A stretch of 11,285 bases of DNA from Fen-999 sp035654135 (GCA_035654135.1 DASRXN010000038.1:1-11285); one strand, 5' to 3'. Shown: positions 5,706 through 11,285, counted from the stretch's first letter. Numbers and translations: made by a program. The notes: a model not told the origin generated them from the sequence alone.

Positions 5706-8111
5706 TTATTTGAAGTTATATAGATATGAGACGCCGATGGCATTAACCGTGTAGTTTGGCGAGACCATGCCGGTTCCGATGTAGGCTTGCATCGCGACGG
5801 GATTGTTGTAGGCATCGTACTGCCAATCCGAACTGGTGAGCCTTTGGTACATATAAGTCACACGTACGGTTTGCGCTTTGTCGACCTTGTAGTTACCGGT
5901 GAGACGCAACTGCCATGTCTTGCTGGTAATGTCCGGGAAACTCATCGCAGCCAAGCTGGTGTAATTGGGCGTTGCAGCGCCATCACTGACAAGGGAGCCG
6001 CCACCGCTGGCAGTAACAGGCGTCTTGGAGTGAATGTAAAGGACGTCGCCGCTTGTCTCCAATTTTCCGGAGAGGAAGCCCTTGTACTTCAAGCCGAGAC
6101 CAAGAGTGTTCACCTTGTCCGCTTGGGCAAGAGTCCAATCCGTGTTGATCAGCTGACAAGGTACCGCCACCGAACAAGTTTGCGCTACCCCATTGAGAAG
6201 AGCATTAGCCGTGGAAAGTGTGATGTATTTCCCGTTCAGCGTGGTCTTGCGGTCTTCATAACTGTAGTAGGGATTGACGACGAAGTTATCGGTTGGAGCG
6301 TATGTCAGATCGAAATTGAAAATCGAACTTTTCACGTCCTTCAAGGCTGCGTCGTCGTACTTGTCGTGGTTGTGATCAACCGTGAATCCCAAGCCCAGCT
6401 TGTCGTTGACTTGGTAGTTCAGCGCGCCACGCAACTTCTCCTGGGTCCGGTCGGCAATGAAGAAGTCGCGGAACGAACGGTAGTAGGGATTCGTGATTGC
6501 CAGCGAGGCGGTTGTATCGGTTAGTGTTGGATTCGCAAAGTCCTTGGCATTCCGCTTTGCTTCGGTAAAGGCAATGCGACCGGTCAAGTCGGGGACGATG
6601 GAATTTCGATATTCGAGAGTCAGGCTGTCTTCCGTTGTCCTATGTGTCGGCAGCGAGAAGTCGTTCGTATTCGCAGTTGTCTGGGTCCGAGATGGGGCGA
6701 ATCCATTCCCTTCCGTTGAACGGCTAATGTTTTCCCGCTGGTATCCAAGCTTGATAGCCTGTGCTTGCGCAACGGCATAATCGGCATCAAGATTGATCCG
6801 GTTCTTGGTCGAATTTATCGGGTCGTTAGTAATCGGACTGGTGCCACCCGATGAATCTGCGAATGCGACGGTATACGTTCTTACCGGTGTTTGGTTATCT
6901 CGGCGATCAAACTTGTAGGACGCATTGAGATTCAGTTGACTCAGCGGCCGCGATGTCAGCTTGATGAAAGCCGTGTCGGTGACCACCTTGGCATTGGCTG
7001 ATGCTCCCGGGATGATCCAGGTCCCTTGCGTGATACAGCCAGCAGTCGTTCCGGATTGACAGTTGAACGAGTCATCTTGAGCCATTTGTGACCTGATGAC
7101 CTCATAGGAGATTCGTGTCGTCGGCGAGAAGCGGTAACCGCCCGATGCATTGACCTGGTGCATCTCATTGTCCGGCGCGCTTGAGAGGAGCGCCTGGTTG
7201 TTGATCACGGAACCCCCGGCGAACGGTGTTGCGGCAGTCCAGCCGTTGACGTTGTTCTGGAACTTGGAGTAACTATAGGCAAGCTTGAAATTGGCCTTGT
7301 CCCCTTTATAGCCGGCAGCCAGGTTGTAGGCCGTGGTCTTGAAGTTGATCGGTTCGACAAGCATTGCCGCTGTAGATGCGCTTGCAAAGGCAAACCCTGT
7401 CAGCTTTGTTCCCTTCTTGTCGTCCTGGAAAACCGAAGCGGAAAGCTCCCATTGAGGGGTTACAAAATAACTGCCACCTCCCCCAAGCTTTGTTCGCTTG
7501 GTGCCGATATTTTCGTTATGCATCAAGCTGGGAATAAGGTAACCCGGGCCACCCCCCGCCGTTCCACTGACGGCATTCGGCGCCTGAATGTTGGCCCAGT
7601 TGGCCAATGCGTTGGCATCACTAGTGGTTGAGCTGACGCGCGTTCCGACCGCCGGATAACTTGCCGGCAATGTCAGCCCCGTCGATCCTGCACCGTTGAA
7701 AATGGTCTTATATGAGTCGGAGTAGCGATGAGGTAATTCATCATAAAGAAATTGAAGATTGAACTTTCCCTGATTCCCGCCCGTTGCCTCGACACGACGC
7801 GAATCGAGACCGAGATCGGCGCCTCTTACCGACCACCAGGTTGTACTGTCATCGTCACCCTTGCCAGTGAGATCGAAATTCAGCACCCCATGCAATCCCT
7901 TGCTCTGCAGCCCGTTGTATTCACCGAACTTGTAGGAATCCTTATTGGTGTAGATAGCGCCGACCTCCACGGTCTTATCGGGTGTGGTGAGTTCGGCTAC
8001 GGTCTGATCCTGAGCTTGTGCTGATTGGGCGGTGAACATCGCCAGCAAGGCTGCCTCGACTGCAACGACAGTCCTGCGCAGAACAAAACTCTCACGATAT
8101 GTATTTTTCAT
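5706..8111 (-). CDS. mtoB: MtrB/PioB-family outer-membrane beta-barrel (MtoB-like porin of a porin-cytochrome conduit)
   Basis: This family forms a large outer-membrane barrel that sheathes the decaheme MtrA/MtoA/PioA, so that electrons cross the outer membrane. The product has 801 residues, closer to the roughly 780-810 of MtoB and PioB than to the roughly 700 of Shewanella MtrB. A signal peptide ends near residue 33 (AQSAQA). The rest is alternating beta-strand sequence rich in Tyr, Asn, Thr and Ser, with repeated aromatic-ended strands, and it finishes in YLYNFK with Phe next to last. The N-terminal CXXC pair known from Shewanella MtrB is absent. The few cysteines sit in two internal pairs (NCQSGTTAGC and TCSVAVPC), likely loop disulfides. 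The ATG at 8109-8111 follows GAGGAAG, and the gene starts 27 bases after mtoA. It is visibly poorer in GC than its ccm and cbcL-like neighbours. Confidence 0.92.
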   Translation of the reverse strand: MKNTYRESFVLRRTVVAVEAALLAMFTAQSAQAQDQTVAELTTPDKTVEVGAIYTNKDSYKFGEYNGLQSKGLHGVLNFDLTGKGDDDSTTWWSVRGADLGLDSRRVEATGGNQGKFNLQFLYDELPHRYSDSYKTIFNGAGSTGLTLPASYPAVGTRVSSTTSDANALANWANIQAPNAVSGTAGGGPGYLIPSLMHNENIGTKRTKLGGGGSYFVTPQWELSASVFQDDKKGTKLTGFAFASASTAAMLVEPINFKTTAYNLAAGYKGDKANFKLAYSYSKFQNNVNGWTAATPFAGGSVINNQALLSSAPDNEMHQVNASGGYRFSPTTRISYEVIRSQMAQDDSFNCQSGTTAGCITQGTWIIPGASANAKVVTDTAFIKLTSRPLSQLNLNASYKFDRRDNQTPVRTYTVAFADSSGGTSPITNDPINSTKNRINLDADYAVAQAQAIKLGYQRENISRSTEGNGFAPSRTQTTANTNDFSLPTHRTTEDSLTLEYRNSIVPDLTGRIAFTEAKRNAKDFANPTLTDTTASLAITNPYYRSFRDFFIADRTQEKLRGALNYQVNDKLGLGFTVDHNHDKYDDAALKDVKSSIFNFDLTYAPTDNFVVNPYYSYEDRKTTLNGKYITLSTANALLNGVAQTCSVAVPCQLINTDWTLAQADKVNTLGLGLKYKGFLSGKLETSGDVLYIHSKTPVTASGGGSLVSDGAATPNYTSLAAMSFPDITSKTWQLRLTGNYKVDKAQTVRVTYMYQRLTSSDWQYDAYNNPVAMQAYIGTGMVSPNYTVNAIGVSYLYNFK

Positions 8112-8138
8112 GATCTTCCTCGAGTGCTTTCTGCAATC

Positions 8139-9188
8139 TCAACGGACGAACCGGCTACCGGCGGGATGGTTTGAACCGTGAATTTGCGAGTGGCAATTCA
8201 CGCAACCACGGTCGGCCAAGCGCGGATTCGGTGCGGTTGTCTTCAGCTTTTGACCCGTGACGGGATTGACTGGATTGGCCGAAGTGCTGTTTGCGTTGGC
8301 ACCAGTAACCGCCGCACCACCTGGAAGGTAATTGGCATCAAAGTAGCCATAGTGACCCGAACCGGTAGATTGATGGCATTCCTCGCACAACCAGGGTGCA
8401 CGCGCCTTGAGCAGCGGCGTGTTGTTTGAGCCGTGTGGGGTGTGGCAAGTCATGCAGTCCTCGACGACTGGCGTGTGCTCCCACAAGAATGGCCCGCGCT
8501 TTTCCGTATGACAGGAATAGCAGGTCTCGGTGACAGATGCCTTGACCAGCATTTTCGGACCTACTGAGCCATGCGGATTGTGGCAGTCCGAGCAACTCAT
8601 CTGACCAGCATCCAAAGGATGGGTCGAGATGCGATGCGTCAATGCCCGTTCCGTCTTATGGCAGCTGAAGCACACTGCCGCCTGGGTCGGCTTTTCACGA
8701 ACCTTGTCGTGTTGGGTGTGAATTTGATGGCAGGAGGTACAGGCAACCCCGGCGGCATCATGCTGATTACCCGCCCAGTGATTCCGTGTTGCATCCTTCT
8801 CATGGCAGGACAGGCATCCGGCGTTGCGAATGTCCGCAGGCGTCGTGGTGCCCTTCGTAAAGATACGATCAGGCTTCGGCGGCTTGTCCTTGCCCTTGTA
8901 ATTAAGGTGCTTATCGCTCTCGCCGTGGCAATCGATACAGGTTGGGTTGCGTCCATCGGCCTTGACGCCGTGACGCGTCTTTGCGATAGCCAGAACGCTT
9001 GGATGTAACTCGAGCATCGTTTGTTGCGGCTCGTCAGCCTCATCATGGCAACCAGTGCACTTGGCGTCGCCTTTAAGTATCAAGTCCTTGGCGTTCTCAT
9101 TTCTTTCCCGATCCGCCAATGCCGAGGTTGAAAATCCTGCGGCGCAGAATAACGCCAGCAGGATGCCCGTATATCGCAAGAGTTTCAT
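8139..9188 (-). CDS. mtoA: DmsE/MtrA-family periplasmic decaheme cytochrome c (MtoA-like)
   Basis: The decaheme cytochrome sits inside the MtoB barrel and carries electrons across the outer membrane. In Sideroxydans MtoA is linked to Fe(II) oxidation, in Shewanella MtrA to metal reduction. The 349-residue product has a signal peptide of about 25 residues (ending SALA) and exactly ten CXXCH motifs, starting at Cys44, 84, 125, 150, 173, 199, 223, 245, 268 and 329. Many extra histidines (for example in SCHQIHTQH and DCHNPHG) fit bis-His ligation. The long gap before the last heme and the C-terminal CVNCHSQIHGSNHP are typical of the family. The ATG at 9186-9188 is preceded on the minus strand by a G-rich ribosome binding site (GGGGGG, then TAACAA). 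It is the second gene of the operon, 67 bases after the MtoD-like gene. The name mtoA is by family and order; mtrA or pioA would be equivalent by sequence. Confidence 0.95.
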   Translation of the reverse strand: MKLLRYTGILLALFCAAGFSTSALADRERNENAKDLILKGDAKCTGCHDEADEPQQTMLELHPSVLAIAKTRHGVKADGRNPTCIDCHGESDKHLNYKGKDKPPKPDRIFTKGTTTPADIRNAGCLSCHEKDATRNHWAGNQHDAAGVACTSCHQIHTQHDKVREKPTQAAVCFSCHKTERALTHRISTHPLDAGQMSCSDCHNPHGSVGPKMLVKASVTETCYSCHTEKRGPFLWEHTPVVEDCMTCHTPHGSNNTPLLKARAPWLCEECHQSTGSGHYGYFDANYLPGGAAVTGANANSTSANPVNPVTGQKLKTTAPNPRLADRGCVNCHSQIHGSNHPAGSRFVR

Positions 9189-9219
9189 TTGTTACCCCCC
9201 TACCTTCAGATGACTCGTG

Positions 9220-9233
9220 TGCCCCGGAGGGCA
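9220..9233 (-). other. Small UNCG-type hairpin between mtoD and mtoA
   Basis: In the 67-base gap between the two cytochrome genes, the minus strand reads TGCCC-TCCG-GGGCA. This is a 5-base-pair stem with a UCCG tetraloop closed by C-G, the stable UNCG class. No T run follows, so it is not a terminator. It could be a stability or processing element that separates expression of the small soluble cytochrome from that of the decaheme. The structure is seen in sequence; the role is a guess. Confidence 0.4.
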
Positions 9234-9255
9234 GTGATTTACTTCCTGCCCAGCC

Positions 9256-9615
9256 TCACAGTGACATGATCCACTGGACGATGTTCTTGAGTTCGGCCTG
9301 GTCCTTGGTATCGATGATCTTGTGGTCCTCCTCCGTCCCGTCTTCCAGCTTGACCTTCGGCGACGTCGTCATGTGCTTGATCATTTTCGGTTCGGCTTCC
9401 GCTTCCTTGCCCTTTTCCCTGTACTTGGCGGCGATCTTCTTGTAGGACGGCCCCTTCTTGGTCTTGTCGATGGCGTGACACTTGAAGCAGTCGTTCTTCT
9501 TCAGCAGAGCCTTGGCGGCATCTTCGTCGAAGGCCTGGCTGGGGGTCGCGACAGAGAGGGCGGCGGTGGCGAACAGTGCGCCGAGGATGGCCGAAGCGGA
9601 TGTGTAGCTACGCAT
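9256..9615 (-). CDS. mtoD: Periplasmic monoheme class I cytochrome c (MtoD-like electron shuttle)
   Basis: The 119-residue protein has a signal peptide of about 28 residues (ending ATPSQA) and one heme motif, CFKCH at 43-47, giving a mature protein near 91 residues. A KGPSYKKIAAKY segment follows the heme. Met78 or Met82 in PKMIKHMTTSP is a likely sixth ligand, and a C-terminal helix ends VQWIMSL, as in small class I cytochromes. It is rich in Lys and Glu, fitting a soluble partner of other cytochromes. In Sideroxydans a monoheme MtoD precedes mtoA, and the same order appears here, so a shuttle between the inner-membrane oxidoreductase and MtoA is the natural role. It is the first gene of the operon. 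The ATG at 9613-9615 has GGAG about ten bases upstream. The name rests on size, heme type and position; other small cytochromes c look alike. Confidence 0.85.
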   Translation of the reverse strand: MRSYTSASAILGALFATAALSVATPSQAFDEDAAKALLKKNDCFKCHAIDKTKKGPSYKKIAAKYREKGKEAEAEPKMIKHMTTSPKVKLEDGTEEDHKIIDTKDQAELKNIVQWIMSL

Positions 9616-9697
9616 TTTTCGTTTTCTCCAAGAAATTTTGGGGCATGCCTATGGACAGCTCTTGCCGGGCATGGCCCAAATCACAGGCGATTTATTC

Positions 9698-9712
9698 GCA
9701 AGAGCCGTGCCA
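9698..9712 (-). promoter_or_regulatory. Sigma-54 (-24/-12) promoter for the cytochrome operon
   Basis: The minus strand reads TGGCACGGCTCTTGC. This matches the sigma-54 consensus TGGCACG-R-N3-TTGC at every defined position, with GG and GC separated by exactly 10 bases; only the following W is G. The next bases, GAATAAAT, are AT-rich, as expected for the melting region. Transcription would begin near 9686, leaving a leader of about 70 bases before mtoD. No comparable -35/-10 pair was seen. A sigma-54 promoter needs an AAA+ activator bound upstream, which implies tight signal control of the operon. Confidence 0.75.
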
Positions 9713-9729
9713 TGCGACTGGAAGAATCC

Positions 9730-9750
9730 TGCTGGTGGCTTTCGCCAGCA
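9730..9750. promoter_or_regulatory. Dyad TGCTGG-N9-CCAGCA upstream of the sigma-54 promoter
   Basis: A perfect 6-base inverted repeat with a 9-base spacer is centred at 9740, about 54 bases upstream of the expected mtoD start point. It could be a regulator site. Alternatively, on the minus strand it contains TGGC-GAAA-GCCA, a small stem with a GNRA loop. If the dyad is an activator site, it is rather close for a sigma-54 enhancer, which usually lies 80 bases or more upstream. Function is unproven. Confidence 0.35.
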
Positions 9751-9897
9751 TTGTTTTCCGGCTACGGACATAAGCTTGCTGCGTTATTAGGGACTTACGA
9801 ATTGCCGAGAAAATCAATGCAGTAAAGCGCTTCTGGAATTTTTTGTGACGGCTACACCGGTACTAACAGCGATTACCAGACCTGCAAACGATTCGCT

Positions 9898-9913
9898 GTT
9901 TCCGATCGGTAAC
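9898..9913. promoter_or_regulatory. Degenerate third copy of the GTT-N10-AAC dyad
   Basis: GTTTCCGATCGGTAAC is a 16-base palindrome with seven of eight base pairs matching. It shares 12 of 16 positions with the operator at 10135-10150, including the ends GTT and CGGTAAC. It lies between the two sigma-54-like promoters, roughly 220 bases upstream of the mtoD start point and about 110 upstream of the other. That makes it the best placed enhancer candidate for an activator serving both directions. Confidence 0.45.
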
Positions 9914-9989
9914 ATGGTGCGCTGCGGTTTCTTGGCCAACAAATGCCACAAACCCGATCCAGTCTCGTTTCTTCTGGCTGGGGCCGCGA

Positions 9990-10004
9990 CGGCACAACAC
10001 TTGC
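9990..10004 (+). promoter_or_regulatory. Sigma-54-like site facing the binding-protein/sensor operon
   Basis: CGGCACAACACTTGC keeps the invariant GG and GC with 10 bases between them and matches most of the consensus. It departs at the first T (C here) and at the G after TGGCAC (A here). Transcription would start near 10016, giving a leader of almost 180 bases before the ATG at 10194. That is long, and the bases after the -12 element are not especially AT-rich, so the call is less secure than its partner on the other strand. Confidence 0.4.
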
Positions 10005-10134
10005 GTTGCACATTGATGCCTCGTTGCGCTCGCATTAACGGTCTTCAGCACGCACACAGATGCAAAAAACGTGAGATGGGTTTCCCGCTCCAACCCTTTC
10101 CTGCAAACATGTGCTTTCAAACGTAGGTCAGTTT

Positions 10135-10150
10135 GTTACGATTCGGTAAC
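10135..10150. promoter_or_regulatory. Operator-like palindrome, site 1 (GTTAC-N6-GTAAC)
   Basis: GTTACGATTCGGTAAC carries perfect 5-base arms around a 6-base centre. It is nearly identical to site 2: the two share 13 of 16 bases and are spaced exactly 40 bases start to start. That equals about four DNA turns, so a dimeric regulator would sit on the same face at both. It lies 44 bases before the ATG of the binding-protein gene. I cannot name the regulator. Confidence 0.65.
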
Positions 10151-10174
10151 GATTTTGGTGGTTCTTCAATGGAG

Positions 10175-10190
10175 GTTACGAGTAGGTAAC
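10175..10190. promoter_or_regulatory. Operator-like palindrome, site 2 (GTTAC-N6-GTAAC)
   Basis: GTTACGAGTAGGTAAC repeats the arms of site 1 and ends three bases before the ATG at 10194. It therefore covers the place where a ribosome binding site for that ATG would lie. A bound protein here would act as a roadblock or repressor of the operon, or the site could be part of cooperative binding with site 1 in autoregulation. Confidence 0.65.
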
Positions 10191-10193
10191 ATT

Positions 10194-11066
10194 ATGGCTT
10201 TCGTTAGGGGGTGTGGCGTGATTTGGCGAGTGGTGGCCTTCTGGTTGCTGGTGACCTGCTGTTCGCAGGCGGTGGCGGTCGAACCTGCCCCGATCCGGAT
10301 CGGAATCACCCCCGCCATCGTCCACGACGAATACCTGCTGATGATGGATCTGCGTCAATACCTGGAAAGGAAGACTGGCCGGTTCGTCGAGTTCATACCG
10401 CGCAACAGCTACCGGGAAACCATTGACCTGATCAAGCATGATGAACTGGATTTCGCCTGGGTGTCGGCATATCCGTTCGTCTACTTGCAGCACAACTTCA
10501 AGGCCCGCTTGGTGGCAATGCCTGTTCTCGACGGGCGTTCCTCTTTCCGTGCCTACCTGATCGTGCCGGCGGCAGACAAGACGACTTCCAGTCTGTTGCA
10601 ACTTGAAGGCAAGTTTTTTGCCTTTGCCGATCCCTACTCGTATACCGGGTATCTGGTGCCCCGCTACGAATTGCGACAGGCCGGAAAAGATCCCCGCACC
10701 TTCTTTGCCAAGACATTCTTTGCCTGGGGGCACAAGCGGGTGGTCAAGGCCGTGGCTAGTGGTCTTGCCGACGGCGCCTACGTGGATAGCTTTGTCTGGA
10801 ATTCTCTTGCTGCGCTAGAGCCCGAGCTGACGGCGCAGACCCGGATTGTGGCGCAAACGTCCGAGTGCGGTTCGCCGCCCATCGTTGCCAGCCGCAAGGT
10901 GAGCGGCCGGGATTTCACCGCGTTGCGCCGGGTATTGCTGGAGATGTCGGCGGATCCGGAGGGCTTCAAGCTGCTCAAGCGCCTCCGGATCGACGACTTT
11001 GTCGCGGGCGACCCAAAGGCCTTTGCCGAGGTGGCCAGAATCATGCAGATCATGGGCGACATATGA
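10194..11066 (+). CDS. PhnD-like periplasmic substrate-binding protein, probably the sensory partner of the next gene
   Basis: The protein belongs to the phosphate/phosphite/phosphonate-type binding proteins (PhnD-like, Phosphonate-bd family). From the ATG at 10194 it has 290 residues: a signal peptide with a hydrophobic core (VVAFWLLVTCC) ending near QAVA, then IRIGITPAIVHDEY as the first strand. Typical later elements are LDFAWVSAYPFVYL, FADPYSYTGYLVPRYEL, KAVASGLADGAYVDSFVW and SPPIVASRK, which shape the ligand cleft. No ABC permease or ATPase genes lie beside it. Instead its TGA at 11064-11066 overlaps a membrane sensor gene by 4 bases. Such pairs usually act in sensing rather than import. 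The ligand is unknown; phosphonate should not be assumed. A GTG at 10218 with AGGGGG six bases upstream is an equally good or better start, giving 282 residues and a more compact signal peptide. Confidence 0.85.
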   Translation: MAFVRGCGVIWRVVAFWLLVTCCSQAVAVEPAPIRIGITPAIVHDEYLLMMDLRQYLERKTGRFVEFIPRNSYRETIDLIKHDELDFAWVSAYPFVYLQHNFKARLVAMPVLDGRSSFRAYLIVPAADKTTSSLLQLEGKFFAFADPYSYTGYLVPRYELRQAGKDPRTFFAKTFFAWGHKRVVKAVASGLADGAYVDSFVWNSLAALEPELTAQTRIVAQTSECGSPPIVASRKVSGRDFTALRRVLLEMSADPEGFKLLKRLRIDDFVAGDPKAFAEVARIMQIMGDI

Positions 11067-11285
11067 GTCTTCTCGACTTGAGCTTCCGCCACAAGATTCC
11101 GCTCTGGGGGAGCTTCCTCGTCATTGTCACGGCGCTGGCGGTATCGGTGACCCTGATGGTCCAGACCTACGCGGAACTGGAGGAAGACCTCGTTATCGAT
11201 ACCGGAACACTGGCACGTGCCCTGACACCACAATTGTTTCAGGCCATTCTGAGGGACGACGTCTGGAAGGGATATGAGGTGGTCA
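11063..11285 (+). CDS. N-terminus of a membrane sensor protein (probable sensor kinase), cut by right window edge
   Basis: Only 74 codons are visible. The product begins MSLLDLSFRHKIPLWGSFLV, with a short basic cytoplasmic start and a membrane helix at about residues 13-33. It then continues into a periplasmic region (QTYAELEEDLVIDTGTLARALTPQLF) of the kind seen in HAMP-linked sensor histidine kinases, where a helix leads into a periplasmic four-helix or PAS-like sensor. The ATG at 11063-11065 overlaps the stop of the binding-protein gene, so the two are translated together. The output domain lies outside the window; histidine kinase, diguanylate cyclase and chemoreceptor remain possible, with kinase most likely from the pairing. 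No sixth sense can be had from 74 residues, so function beyond membrane sensing is inference. Confidence 0.7.
   Translation, partial: MSLLDLSFRHKIPLWGSFLVIVTALAVSVTLMVQTYAELEEDLVIDTGTLARALTPQLFQAILRDDVWKGYEVV

Larger units (their letters stand above)
9616..10193. other. Divergent intergenic control region, no gene supported
   Basis: This region of 578 bases separates the minus-strand cytochrome operon from the plus-strand binding-protein operon. Short open frames in it have no ribosome binding sites, no recognisable protein sequence and overlap regulatory signals, so I call none. It holds two oppositely facing sigma-54-like promoters, three GTT-N10-AAC dyads, a TGCTGG-N9-CCAGCA dyad and a weak IHF-like site (AATCAA-N4-GTA at 9812-9824, one mismatch to consensus). 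On the minus strand, the leader of the cytochrome mRNA contains GGGC-CAT-GCCC at 9668-9678 and a second GGCATGCC-type palindrome at about 9641-9650. These could form small hairpins before the mtoD ribosome binding site. Confidence 0.7.

Noticed and set aside
5787..6524. Plus-strand open frame of 245 codons inside mtoB
   Set aside because: Antisense to a clear outer-membrane barrel gene, with no ribosome binding site, signal peptide or recognisable motif.
9821..9846. Possible terminator at AAGCGCTT followed by TTTTTT on the plus strand
   Set aside because: The 8-base palindrome has no loop and the T run is separated from it by about nine bases, so no proper stem next to a T tract forms.
9929..9950. 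Third sigma-54-like sequence around TTGGCCAACAAATGCCAC
   Set aside because: GG and GC are 9 bases apart instead of 10 on both strands, which sigma-54 does not accept well.
9814..10126. Small open frames in the divergent gap
   Set aside because: They overlap each other on both strands, lack ribosome binding sites and family features, and cover the candidate promoters and dyads.
10230..10270. Lipoprotein signal in the PhnD-like protein (LVTC)
   Set aside because: Thr just before the Cys does not fit the lipobox, and QAVA after it gives a normal signal peptidase I site.
1..11285. tRNA, rRNA, CRISPR array, insertion sequence or phage gene
   Set aside because: No tRNA-like fold, regular spaced repeats, transposase motifs or terminal repeats were seen on either strand.

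Overview
The window looks like a chromosomal segment of a GC-rich betaproteobacterium, most likely of the Rhodocyclales type (Dechloromonas, Azonexus or Ferribacterium relatives). This is inferred from protein resemblance and gene order, since no database was searched. It carries an extracellular-electron-transfer locus of the Mto/Mtr/Pio kind, joined to the genes that mature c-type cytochromes, with the start of a sensory operon on the opposite strand.

Layout. The minus strand reads right to left. From 9615 down come a small monoheme cytochrome c (MtoD-like), a periplasmic decaheme cytochrome of the DmsE/MtrA/MtoA family, and an 801-residue MtrB/PioB/MtoB outer-membrane beta-barrel. Next is a 659-residue inner-membrane fusion of a nine-motif multiheme cytochrome c to a six-helix cytochrome b, a CbcL-like quinone/cytochrome oxidoreductase. 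The same strand continues with the System I cytochrome c maturation genes ccmA, ccmB, ccmC, ccmD, ccmE and the N-terminal half of ccmF, which runs off the left edge. Every ccm junction is a 4-base start/stop overlap. On the plus strand, after about 580 bases without a gene, a PhnD-like periplasmic binding protein overlaps by 4 bases the start of a membrane sensor protein that runs off the right edge.

How it may work together. CbcL-like protein (quinone pool), MtoD and MtoA (periplasm) and the MtoA/MtoB porin-cytochrome conduit (outer membrane) would form a complete wire between quinones and the cell surface. The Ccm machine downstream supplies the many covalent hemes, 20 motifs across the three cytochromes. 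No CymA-type tetraheme and no MtrC-type surface decaheme is present in the window.

Regulation. The gap between the two divergent operons holds a near-consensus sigma-54 (-24/-12) promoter facing the cytochrome operon and a weaker sigma-54-like site facing the sensor operon. It also holds two palindromes of the form GTTAC-N6-GTAAC exactly 40 bases apart just before the binding-protein gene, and a degenerate third copy further upstream. A strong intrinsic terminator sits between mtoB and the cbcL-like gene. The most interesting hypothesis is that the divergent binding-protein/sensor pair senses an extracellular or periplasmic signal and switches on the electron-transfer operon through a sigma-54 activator encoded beyond the right edge.
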